Shown here: positions 35,583 to 42,995 of the stretch, piece by piece
How the letters are laid out: every line of letters starts with the position of its first letter
Numbering within the stretch: the first letter of the stretch is position 1
Made by a program: the position numbers and the translations under genes
Notes under the pieces: generated by a model
Database searches by the model: none
Seen by the model: the letters and a program-made list of their open reading frames with translations, nothing else
Told to the model about the DNA's origin: nothing
NCBI GenBank assembly: GCA_934281515.1
Contig: CAKQXG010000004.1
Span: 1-46,896, forward strand
DNA: 46,896 nucleotides
Direction of reading: 5' to 3'
Source of the DNA: an uncultured Clostridia bacterium
GTDB taxonomy: Bacteria; Bacillota; Clostridia; Christensenellales; CAG-314

Positions 35583-35613
35583 ATTCTATTCTCTTGCCCC
35601 CCCCCCCTGTCAA
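35583..35613 (-). promoter_or_regulatory. Promoter with G11 run in the spacer (possible phase-variable promoter)
   Basis: On the minus strand TTGACA (35613-35608) is followed by eleven G (35607-35597), eight more bases, and TAGAAT (35588-35583). The spacer is 19 bp; losing two G would give the optimal 17. The gene starts about 30 nt downstream. The rest of the gap to 35810 holds nothing I can identify. Confidence 0.6.
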
Positions 35614-35809
35614 GTAAATGACAGTAGTTTCTTTAGTTTTTGGGCAAAATTTTCGGATGTAACAACATTTTAGGCAAAAAAGCGCACTTACGGTGCATTA
35701 TAAAGCATGCAAATCAGGACATAACAAACGATAACACATTCAGTCGAAGTGCAAAAACAAATAAAAAGCTTTTTTCTTCGACCACCTGACGAGAACAAAC
35801 TACAACCGA

Positions 35810-35848
35810 ACGAAAAAAGGAGAAACTTTTGTAAAAGCTTCCCCTTTC
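35810..35848 (-). terminator. Terminator of trxB
   Basis: A 15-bp stem (AAAGGGGAAGCTTTT with AAAAGTTTCTCCTTT, two wobbles) is followed by T-run on the minus strand, 25 nt after the stop. It resembles the GGGGAGAAAC hairpin family. Confidence 0.82.
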
Positions 35849-35872
35849 AACATAATCACACTATAACAGATA

Positions 35873-36781
35873 TTACTTTCTCTTGTCGAGATACATTATG
35901 GCGGCAAAGCCGGCTACGGCACCGTCGCCGACGGCTGTGGTACATTGGCGCACAAGCTTGGCACGGCAGTCGCCTGCGGCAAAAATACCGGGACAACCGG
36001 TAGCGCAATTGTCGTCGGTTGTGATGTAACCCTTGGAGTCCAGGTTGACGAGTTCGGCAAAGGGTTGGTTGTTTGGCACCTGCCCGATTGCCACAAACAC
36101 CGCGTCGGTATCCATGTATGTCACTGCACCGTCGTTGTCGCGGAAGGCAACGCCCTGCACCTTGTCTTCGCCCAGGATGTCGCACACCGACACGTTACGA
36201 ATCCACTCTATGCGGTCGTCGGCAACGATGCGGTCGGTCAATTCCTTGTCGCAAAACAGCCTGTCAAACAGGGTAAGCAGGCGCACTTCGCTGCAGATGT
36301 CGGCAAGATACAGTGCATACTGCGCCGCACTGTTGCCGTCGCCCACCACGCACACGGGACGATCCTTGTAAAAGGTGCCGTCGCACACTGCGCAGTAGCA
36401 CACGCCTTTGCCATACAGTTTGGCTTCGTTGTCCAGTCCCAGATTTTTGTGCGAAACGCCCGTGGCAAGCACCACCGCACGACATTCGTACTCGCCGTAC
36501 TCCGTTGTCACCTTGAAGTTGCCGTCGGACATTTTGGCAACGGTCGCCGTACCCATGTCGAACTCTACACCGTGGCTTACTGCTTGGTTAAACATATTTT
36601 CGGCAAGCTCCGCTCCGCTGATTTCCTGATAGGACGGGTAGTTCTCCACCTTGGGCGCGGTGGCAATCTGTCCTCCGAATGCTGCGGCTTCCAATATCAG
36701 TACGCTTTTACCTGCTCGCGCCGCATACAATGCCGCTGTAAGTCCTGCAGGACCGCCGCCGATTACGATAAGATCATACAT
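35873..36781 (-). CDS. trxB: Thioredoxin-disulfide reductase
   Basis: Flavoprotein that passes electrons from NADPH to thioredoxin-like proteins. The 302-residue length is normal for the low-molecular-weight type. The FAD motif GGGPAGLTAALYAARAG is at the N-terminus, the redox-active CAVC is at residues 130-133, the NAD(P) motif is GDGNSAAQYALYL, and the closing FAD motif is GIFAAGDCR. Start MYDLIVIGGG at ATG 36781 follows AAGGTG; the longer reading runs through an intergenic repeat. Its position just downstream of an NrdD fused to a redoxin domain suggests it reduces that domain. Confidence 0.95.
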   Translation of the reverse strand: MYDLIVIGGGPAGLTAALYAARAGKSVLILEAAAFGGQIATAPKVENYPSYQEISGAELAENMFNQAVSHGVEFDMGTATVAKMSDGNFKVTTEYGEYECRAVVLATGVSHKNLGLDNEAKLYGKGVCYCAVCDGTFYKDRPVCVVGDGNSAAQYALYLADICSEVRLLTLFDRLFCDKELTDRIVADDRIEWIRNVSVCDILGEDKVQGVAFRDNDGAVTYMDTDAVFVAIGQVPNNQPFAELVNLDSKGYITTDDNCATGCPGIFAAGDCRAKLVRQCTTAVGDGAVAGFAAIMYLDKRK

Positions 36782-36836
36782 AATAGCACCTTTTTTGTTT
36801 TTTAGATTTTTTTTGTGGATTTTGTGTAGGGATTTT

Positions 36837-36874
36837 GCGGGGAGGACCTTTTTAAAAAAAAGCGTCCTCCCCGC
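36837..36874 (-). repeat. Hairpin-family repeat in the trxB leader
   Basis: GCGGGGAGGAC and GTCCTCCCCGC form an 11-bp stem with an A/T-rich inner part. Flanking bases (CCAAAAACTT on one side) are shared with the copies at 37025 and 40186, here in reverse orientation. Confidence 0.7.
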
Positions 36875-36968
36875 ACCCCTCTCCAAAAACTTCGGGTAAG
36901 AGGACGCAAGCGATGTTGCTTTGGATGACATTACGGAATAGGGCTAATACATAGTTTTAGGCTATTCT

Positions 36969-37064
36969 TCATAGTCGTCCACGTTAGGTGGCGTCCACGT
37001 CAGGTGGGCTTTTGGAAAAGGGGTGTGGGGAGAAACACTTTTCACCGAAAAGGTTTCTCCCCAC
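36969..37064 (+). repeat. Tandem CGTCCACGT repeat plus hairpin-family copy after nrdD
   Basis: CGTCCACGTTAGGTGG and CGTCCACGTCAGGTGG lie in tandem (36977-37008). TTTTGGAAAAGGGGTGTGGGG then leads into the hairpin 37025-37064 (GTGGGGAGAAAC/GTTTCTCCCCAC with extra inner pairs). The hairpin lies just past the nrdD stop and can serve as its terminator. Confidence 0.7.
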
Positions 37065-37091
37065 AAATCTTGCTCAAAACACCCCAAAGAC

Positions 37092-39476
37092 TTACTTCTG
37101 TTCGATATACTTGCGGATGTTGACGGCGTTTTCGATAAGTCTCACTTCGCCGTTTTCTTCCACTGCCATGGTCGGGGTCATCTTGACGCCCAACTTCTTT
37201 GCCATGTCGGTATTGACTGTGGCGTCAACGGCGGTATAGGCAAACCCTGTCTTGTCCAGCATCAACTCCGCCATTTTGCAGTTGGGGCACTTGGGTTGTA
37301 CAAACAAAATAGGCGTAAACACCTTGCACTCCGACGTGTCGGGCGCAGGTTGCTCGGTAGGTGTCGGCGCGGTCTCTTCGACGGGCCCGACGTGCTTCAA
37401 AGTGCTGTGGTCGATGTCGTAGGCCTTGCGGTCCTTCCACTCCTGCGTTTTGCCGTCGTTCCAGTTTTGCACGGGACGGTAGTAGCCGGTAATGCGCGAG
37501 TACACTTCGGTGCGCTTGTGGCAATGCGGACACTCGTACACTTCGCCGCTGATGTAGCCGTGTTGCGGACAAACGGAGTACGTCGGGGACATTGTGTAGT
37601 ACGGCAAACGATAGTTTTCGGCAATGGTACGTACCAACTTCATAGCTGACTTCCACGTGGGCAGACGTTCGCCGAGGAAGGCGTGGAACACCGTGCCGCT
37701 GGTGTACAGCGTTTGCAACTCGTCCTGAATGTCCAGTGCGTCGAACACGTCGGACGTGTAGCCTACGGGCAAGTGCGAACTGTTGGTGTAGTAGGGCGTT
37801 TCGCCGGGTTTGCCTGCGAAAATCATGTCGGGATAGAACTTCTTGTCAAACTTGGCAAGACGGTAGGACGTGCTTTCGGCAGGGGTAGCTTCCAGATTGT
37901 ACAAATCGCCGTACTTTTCCTGGTAGTCGGACAGGCGGTTGCGCATGTGGTTGAGCACGTCTTTGGTGAAATCCTGCGCGCGCTTGTCGGTCATGTCGCA
38001 ACGCAACCATTTGGCATTGAGACAAGCCTCGTTCATGCCGACAAGACCGATTGTGCTGAAATGGTTGTCGAACGTGCCGAGATAGCGCTTGGTGTAGGGA
38101 TACAAACCTGCCTCCATCAACTTGGTGATGGTGTTGCGCTTGATCTTGAGCGAGCGAGCCGAGATATCCATCATCTTGTCAAGACGTTTGTAGAAGTCGG
38201 CTTCGTCGGTGGCAAGGTAGGCAATACGCGGAATGTTGATTGTTACCACGCCCACACTGCCGGTGCTTTCGCCGCTACCGAAGAAACCGCCGCTCTTTTT
38301 GCGCAGTTCGCGCAGGTCAAGGCGCAGACGGCAGCACATGCTGCGCACGTCGCTGGGTTCCATATCGCTGTTGATGTAGTTGCTGAAATAAGGAGTGCCG
38401 TACTTGGCGGTCATTTCAAACAACAACTTGTTGTTTTCCGTCTCCGACCAGTCGAAATCCTTGGTGATGCTGTATGTGGGGATGGGATATTGGAAGCCGC
38501 GACCGTTGTAGTCGCCCTCTATCATGGTTTCGATAAAGGCGCGGTTGACCATGTCCATTTCCTTTTTGCAATCTTTGTAGCAGAAGTCGGCTTCCTTGCC
38601 GCCGATGATGCAGTGTTGTTCGGCAAGGTCGGCAGGTACCGTCCAGTCCAGCGTAATGTTGCTGAACGGGGCTTGCGTACCCCATCGACTGGGCGTGTTT
38701 ACGCCGTAGATAAAGCTCTCGATGCACTTCTTTACCTGGTCGTAGGACAGGTTGTCTACCTTGACAAAGGGTGCAAGGTAGGTGTCGAAACTGCTGAATG
38801 CCTGTGCGCCTGCCCACTCGTTTTGCATGATGCCAAGGAAGTTGACCATCTGGTTGCACAGCGTGGCAAGGTGCTTGGCAGGTGCCGACGTTATTTTGCC
38901 ACTGACACCGCCCAAACCTTCGGTAATAAGTTGCTTTAGCGACCAACCTGCGCAGTAGCCGGTAAGCATGCTGAGATCGTGCAAGTGGATTGCGCCCGTG
39001 CGGTGAGCGTTGGCGATTTCCTCGTCGTACACCTGGCTGAGCCAGTAGTTGGCAGTGATTGCGCCGCTGTTGGACAGGATAAGACCGCCTACGGAGTAGG
39101 TAACGGTACTGTTTTCCTTCACGCGCCAGTCGGCAACTTTAAGGTAGTTGTCCACGACGGATTTGTAGTCGAGCAGTGTTTCGCCCACATTGCGTGCGTT
39201 TTCGTGTGTTTTGCGATACAAAATGTACGCCTTGGCAACGTCGGTGTAGCCGGCTTGAATAAGTACGGTTTCTACGCTGTCCTGGATGTCCTCCACAGAC
39301 ACGACGCCTTCTACAATCTTATTTTTGAAGTCGGCGGTAACCTTGAGCGACAACATGTCGATGATGTCGTCGTTGTAGGGGGTTTCCTTGGCTTCAAATG
39401 CCGCACGTATGGCGTTGCCTATCTTGGCAAGATTGAAATCTACTACACTGCCGTTTCTCTTTTTTACTTGGTACAT
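37092..39476 (-). CDS. nrdD: Anaerobic (class III) ribonucleotide reductase NrdD fused to a C-terminal redoxin domain
   Basis: Reduces ribonucleoside triphosphates to deoxy forms using a glycyl radical, only without oxygen. The 794 residues comprise an N-terminal ATP-cone (YQVKKRNGSVVDFN), the ten-stranded barrel (GYCAGWSLKQL, WGTQAPFSNITLDW, STGSVGVVTINIPR), zinc Cys in CPQHG...CPHC, and the radical Gly near 664 in RITGYYRPVQNWNDGK. After a Pro/Thr-rich linker, residues 716-794 are a thioredoxin/glutaredoxin fold with CPNC at 730-733 and a cis-Pro MTPT. The fused redoxin plus the adjacent trxB suggest a redoxin-dependent rather than formate-dependent class III enzyme. No activase gene nrdG is nearby. 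GGAGG precedes ATG 39476. Confidence 0.95.
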   Translation of the reverse strand: MYQVKKRNGSVVDFNLAKIGNAIRAAFEAKETPYNDDIIDMLSLKVTADFKNKIVEGVVSVEDIQDSVETVLIQAGYTDVAKAYILYRKTHENARNVGETLLDYKSVVDNYLKVADWRVKENSTVTYSVGGLILSNSGAITANYWLSQVYDEEIANAHRTGAIHLHDLSMLTGYCAGWSLKQLITEGLGGVSGKITSAPAKHLATLCNQMVNFLGIMQNEWAGAQAFSSFDTYLAPFVKVDNLSYDQVKKCIESFIYGVNTPSRWGTQAPFSNITLDWTVPADLAEQHCIIGGKEADFCYKDCKKEMDMVNRAFIETMIEGDYNGRGFQYPIPTYSITKDFDWSETENNKLLFEMTAKYGTPYFSNYINSDMEPSDVRSMCCRLRLDLRELRKKSGGFFGSGESTGSVGVVTINIPRIAYLATDEADFYKRLDKMMDISARSLKIKRNTITKLMEAGLYPYTKRYLGTFDNHFSTIGLVGMNEACLNAKWLRCDMTDKRAQDFTKDVLNHMRNRLSDYQEKYGDLYNLEATPAESTSYRLAKFDKKFYPDMIFAGKPGETPYYTNSSHLPVGYTSDVFDALDIQDELQTLYTSGTVFHAFLGERLPTWKSAMKLVRTIAENYRLPYYTMSPTYSVCPQHGYISGEVYECPHCHKRTEVYSRITGYYRPVQNWNDGKTQEWKDRKAYDIDHSTLKHVGPVEETAPTPTEQPAPDTSECKVFTPILFVQPKCPNCKMAELMLDKTGFAYTAVDATVNTDMAKKLGVKMTPTMAVEENGEVRLIENAVNIRKYIEQK

Positions 39477-39500
39477 TTTGGTTCCTCCGATAGCTGCACA

Positions 39501-39513
39501 GGGCATTTTGCCC
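39501..39513 (-). promoter_or_regulatory. Small hairpin in the nrdD leader
   Basis: GGGCA-AAA-TGCCC lies just upstream of the ribosome-binding site. A 14-bp palindrome AAAAAGCGCTTTTT (39587-39600) is also in the leader. The role is unknown. Confidence 0.4.
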
Positions 39514-39620
39514 GAAAAATTTGTTGGTCCGACGCACCACTGTCGCATTGTCACAGCATTGCAAAACTGTTGTTTGCACTACATATAAAAAGCGCTTTTT
39601 CGGAAGCGTCAAGTAAATAT

Positions 39621-39649
39621 ATTCTAACTCAACAACGGCGGAATGTCAA
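39621..39649 (-). promoter_or_regulatory. Promoter of nrdD
   Basis: TTGACA (39649-39644), 17 bp, TAGAAT (39626-39621). The leader would be about 140 nt. The two NrdR boxes lie just upstream. Confidence 0.8.
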
Positions 39650-39667
39650 CAGAGAAAAGCCATTTAA

Positions 39668-39715
39668 ACACAATATATTGGGTTATTTTTTCACTTTAGA
39701 CACAACATATAGTAT
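39668..39715 (-). promoter_or_regulatory. Two NrdR boxes upstream of nrdD
   Basis: ACACAATATATTGGGT (39668-39683) and ACACAACATATAGTAT (39700-39715) match the NrdR consensus acaCwAtATaTwGtgt at 15 and 14 of 16 positions. Their starts are 32 bp apart, three helical turns, the usual spacing of paired NrdR boxes. NrdR represses ribonucleotide reductase genes when dATP is plentiful. Confidence 0.85.
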
Positions 39716-40185
39716 GCTAGACATAATATGCCCGACTTACGACGGTTTACACGTCAAAAGTGTGCAAGAGGCCACGAAGGCGCACCGGGTACAAAACCGT
39801 TTGCCGATACACGGCGTGTTGCCAATCGGTATTGAAGATTACAGGGAATCTTTCCGAGGCTCCTGACGTGGACTCTCTAGAGAGAAGAGTGGTAGACTAT
39901 TGTAAGTATACAGCTTGCTTCACATCCCCTCATCCACACCTCGCCGGTGAGGCAAGTAGGGGCACACTACTACAACTAGTCGTCAACGTCAGGTTGCCCA
40001 CCTCGGGGGAAGGCATTTTTAGTGTTGTCTATTTCAACAATGTAAATAAAGATAATTATGCAATTTCATAGGCGTGCACGTTAGGTGGTCGACTGCGCCT
40101 ACAGCTCCACTCAACATGACATACTATTTTTCCCTAGTGCCGTCCACATCAGGTTTTACTAGTCCAAAGTTTTTGGAAAGGGGTG
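39716..40185. other. Gene-free repeat-rich stretch upstream of the nrdD control region
   Basis: About 470 nt without a credible gene. It holds remnants related to the CCACGTCAGGT repeats (about 39865, 39985, 40076 and 40141), a CTCTAGAG palindrome and a CTCGCCGGTGAG inverted repeat. It looks like decayed intergenic repeat elements. Confidence 0.5.
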
Positions 40186-40221
40186 TGGGGAGAACGCTTT
40201 TTGCAAAAAAGGTTCTCCCCA
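40186..40221 (+). repeat. Hairpin-family repeat upstream of the gltX 3' end
   Basis: TGGGGAGAAC and GTTCTCCCCA enclose GCTTTTTGCAAAAAAG. The upstream flank (CCAAAGTTTTTGGAAAGGGG) matches the copies at 36.9 and 37.0 kb, so the repeat unit is longer than the hairpin. Confidence 0.7.
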
Positions 40222-40271
40222 AAAATCTCTTTCAAAAGACTTTCCCACAAATACCCCCTCCCTAAAAACAT

Positions 40272-40360
40272 TGTTTCACATGTTTCACGCAGTAAAAAAC
40301 GGGCGATTATCGGCTTTATTTGCCAAAAATCGCCTGTTTATGATGTTTCACGTGTTTCAC
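40272..40360. repeat. Pair of TGTTTCACGTGTTTCAC repeats
   Basis: TGTTTCACATGTTTCAC (40272-40288) and TGTTTCACGTGTTTCAC (40344-40360) are inverted copies of the 32.1-32.2 kb repeats, again paired at about 72 bp. Between them GGCGATT and AATCGCC can form a stem. From here to 40596 I see no gene; a 7-bp ATATTGT/ACAATAT hairpin lies at 40490-40509. Confidence 0.6.
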
Positions 40361-40596
40361 AAAGGGAAATAATGTTATCTGTGGGTATGGTTAAGATACC
40401 CGACCGCCACCGCTTGTACGTCAAGTACTGCTTGTGTTTTTGGGGAAAATGTGCAGTGGCACGGGGCGTACGCTTATTAAAGGTGTGCCATATTGTATCG
40501 AAACAATATGATTGACACCCGATAACAATCGCTCCGAAGTAAGTCTTTGGATAAAAGTCTTGACGTAGTCACCAAATCTAACACTCTCGCACAAAA

Positions 40597-42033
40597 TCAC
40601 AGTGCGGCAATAGAAGCGTCAAGGCGCGCAAGGGTTTGTTGCTTGCCCAACAGCTCGGCAATTTCGCTGGCTCCGCCGGGTGTAGCGGCAAGCCCCGTCA
40701 ATGCAATGCGCGCGGGCCACAGCACTTTGCCGTTCTTGACGCCCTGACCTTGCGCCACGGCAATCAATGCCTCGTACAAGTGTTGGTTGTCCCAATCGGT
40801 TTCGGGTACTGCGGCAAACGCCTGACGTACAAGGGGCAAAATTTCCTTGGCGACGGCGGCGTCGGTCTTTTGCTTGGCGTTGTCGTACAGTGCGCTGTCA
40901 AACGCACCGAAGTCCACCAAAAAGCGCAGTTTGTCGGGAATCTCTGCAAAGGTTTCGATGCGGCTTTGGATAAGCTTGCATACAAGGTGCTTGTCGAAGT
41001 CCTTCAAGTAGCTGTCCTCTATCCAAGGCGTAGCGTACTCGGCAAATGCCTCGGGGGTCATTTCCTTGATGTACAGACTGTTGAGCCAAGCCAACTTTTG
41101 CGGATCGAATATACTAGGGCTTTTGTTGATACCGCTCACGTCAAACTTCTGTTCAAGTTCGGCAAAAGACATCTTTTCGGTGTCGTCCTTGGGACTCCAA
41201 CCAAGCAACGCAATGTAGTTGATTATGGCGTCTTTCAAAAAGCCTTTTTTTACAAGGTCCTCGTAGCTGGCGTCGCCGTTGCGCTTGCTAAGCTTGTGTT
41301 GGGCGTCCTTCATGATGGGCGGCATGTGTATGTACATGGGGCGTTCCCATCCAAATGCGTCGTACAGCAGGTTGTACTTCGGGGTGCTGCTGAGATACTC
41401 TATTCCGCGCATAACGCAGTTGATTGCCATAAGGTGGTCGTCTATGACGTTGGCAAAGTTGTATGTGGGCATGCCGTCGGACTTGATAAGTATCTGATCC
41501 TCAAGCTCGCTGTTGTCGATGGTAATGTCGCCGTACACCACATCGTGGTAGGTTGTGCTGCCTTCTGTGGGCATGTTCTGACGGATAACGAACGGTTCGC
41601 CGGCGGCAAGACGAGCTTCCACTTCTTCCTTGGGCAGGTGCAAACAGTGCTTGTCGTAGCGGCGTGCGCCGTTGACGTCGGGCAGGCTTTGCAGGCGTTC
41701 TTCGGTGCAGAAGCAGTAGTATGCGTGGCCCGACTCCACCAACTTTTTGGCGTAGTACATGTATTCGTTTTTGCGTTGGCTTTGAATGTAGGGGCCGTAG
41801 TCGCCGCCGACGTCGGGACCTTCGTCGTACATAATGCCTGTTTCACGTAACGTGCGATAGATGATGTCCACCGCGCCTTCGACGTAGCGCCCCTGGTCGG
41901 TGTCCTCGATGCGCAGGATAAACTTGCCGCCCTTTTTCTTGGCGTACAAGTAGCTGTACAATGCGGTACGCAGACCGCCGATGTGTAGATAGCCCGTGGG
42001 GCTTGGTGCAAATCTTGTTCGTAATTGAGACAT
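40597..42033 (-). CDS. gltX: Glutamate-tRNA ligase
   Basis: Charges tRNA-Glu (and in many Firmicutes tRNA-Gln, later amidated) with glutamate. The 478-residue protein is a class I synthetase: RFAPSPTGYLHIGGLRTALY with the HIGH-type motif HIGG at the N-terminus, the KMSKR-type loop KLSKRNGDAS in the middle, and the C-terminal anticodon-binding helical region. ATG 42033 follows AGAGG. It lies 33 nt downstream of radC, probably in the same transcript. No terminator with a T-run is obvious immediately after the stop. Confidence 0.97.
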   Translation of the reverse strand: MSQLRTRFAPSPTGYLHIGGLRTALYSYLYAKKKGGKFILRIEDTDQGRYVEGAVDIIYRTLRETGIMYDEGPDVGGDYGPYIQSQRKNEYMYYAKKLVESGHAYYCFCTEERLQSLPDVNGARRYDKHCLHLPKEEVEARLAAGEPFVIRQNMPTEGSTTYHDVVYGDITIDNSELEDQILIKSDGMPTYNFANVIDDHLMAINCVMRGIEYLSSTPKYNLLYDAFGWERPMYIHMPPIMKDAQHKLSKRNGDASYEDLVKKGFLKDAIINYIALLGWSPKDDTEKMSFAELEQKFDVSGINKSPSIFDPQKLAWLNSLYIKEMTPEAFAEYATPWIEDSYLKDFDKHLVCKLIQSRIETFAEIPDKLRFLVDFGAFDSALYDNAKQKTDAAVAKEILPLVRQAFAAVPETDWDNQHLYEALIAVAQGQGVKNGKVLWPARIALTGLAATPGGASEIAELLGKQQTLARLDASIAAL

Positions 42034-42066
42034 TTTGTTAACCTCTTTTATCGTTCTGACTGCGGG

Positions 42067-42774
42067 TCAGGTTAGTTTTTTAAATTTCTCGCGCATTTGA
42101 GCAATTTCGCCGTGCTCCAGCATGCTGTAAAACTGCTCGTGGTCGTTGTAGATGATGTGTTCCAACAGTATCACGTCCAGCGAACCTAACGCTAGCATTA
42201 CTTTTTCGGTAAAGGCGTAGTCCTCTACGCTGGGCAGTACGGTGCCGCTGACATGACAATGAAACAGCACAACGCCCGACGCTTTGACGCGCATTGCCGT
42301 GGCAACAATATCCTTGATGTTGACCGTTACCGTGTCGACGTTGCCCGACGTAAACTGCTCCTTGTACAAAAAGTTGGTAGACGCGTCGACATACACCACT
42401 ACAAGTTTTTCGATGTAGCTGTCTGCAATCAGCTTTTGCGTATACTTGATGATTGCCGGAATGCTGTTTAGCGATATCTTTTCTGCCTGACTCTTTTTGT
42501 ACCGCTGAAACACTTCTTTAAGCATGGCAATGTTGCATGCGGTAACTTCGGAAATGCCTTCGACCAACATCAGCTCGCGCGGCGAAGCGTCAAACACGCC
42601 TGCAAAACTGCCGAATTGATCCAGCAATTTGTGTGCCAATTTGTTTGTGTCCTTGCGCGGCAGATACTGAAACAGCAACAGCTCCAACACCTCGTGGTCG
42701 GCAAAACCCGACAAGCCGTCGTTCATCATGCGAGCGCGCAATCTTTGCCTGTGTCCATCGTTTACGGAAGCCAT
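42067..42774 (-). CDS. radC: RadC-family JAB-domain protein with altered HxH motif
   Basis: A 235-residue protein: an N-terminal helix-hairpin-helix-like part (GFADHEVLELLLFQYLPRKDT, then a VEGISEVTA loop) and a C-terminal JAB/MPN-like metal domain. The usual HNHPSG....S..D reads HCHVSG....S.ED (His172, His174, Asp185), so the metal ligands are kept while Asn and Pro are changed. RadC proteins are no longer considered DNA-repair enzymes with certainty; the role is unresolved. ATG 42774 follows AAGGAC. The PepV gene is divergent across about 220 bp. Confidence 0.88.
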   Translation of the reverse strand: MASVNDGHRQRLRARMMNDGLSGFADHEVLELLLFQYLPRKDTNKLAHKLLDQFGSFAGVFDASPRELMLVEGISEVTACNIAMLKEVFQRYKKSQAEKISLNSIPAIIKYTQKLIADSYIEKLVVVYVDASTNFLYKEQFTSGNVDTVTVNIKDIVATAMRVKASGVVLFHCHVSGTVLPSVEDYAFTEKVMLALGSLDVILLEHIIYNDHEQFYSMLEHGEIAQMREKFKKLT

Positions 42775-42995
42775 AACTTCGTCCTTTGTAAAAATTAGTA
42801 CAATATGTACAAATATAATAGCACAGTTTGGCGGATTTGTGTATAATATAGGTGTAAAAATTTGAAGCGTTTTGCCGACGAAGCCGCATTACGACGTCAA
42901 CAAACGGTATTTTGTCGGAAATACCCGCGCTACGCAGGTGCAATCCGTCCGACTCGCCACGGCTTTACCGCGACAAAACGCAAAAGGAGCGTACA

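Noticed and set aside
37683..38939. 418-residue open frame on the plus strand opposite nrdD
   Set aside because: It lies wholly inside the well-supported nrdD gene and has shadow-like composition, with no start signals.
40636..41850. 404-residue open frame on the plus strand opposite gltX
   Set aside because: Antisense shadow of gltX; no ribosome site and no recognisable domain.
42842..42847. Full promoter for pepV
   Set aside because: TATAAT is present but no -35 or extended -10 could be matched at a proper distance, so it is mentioned only within the gene entry.
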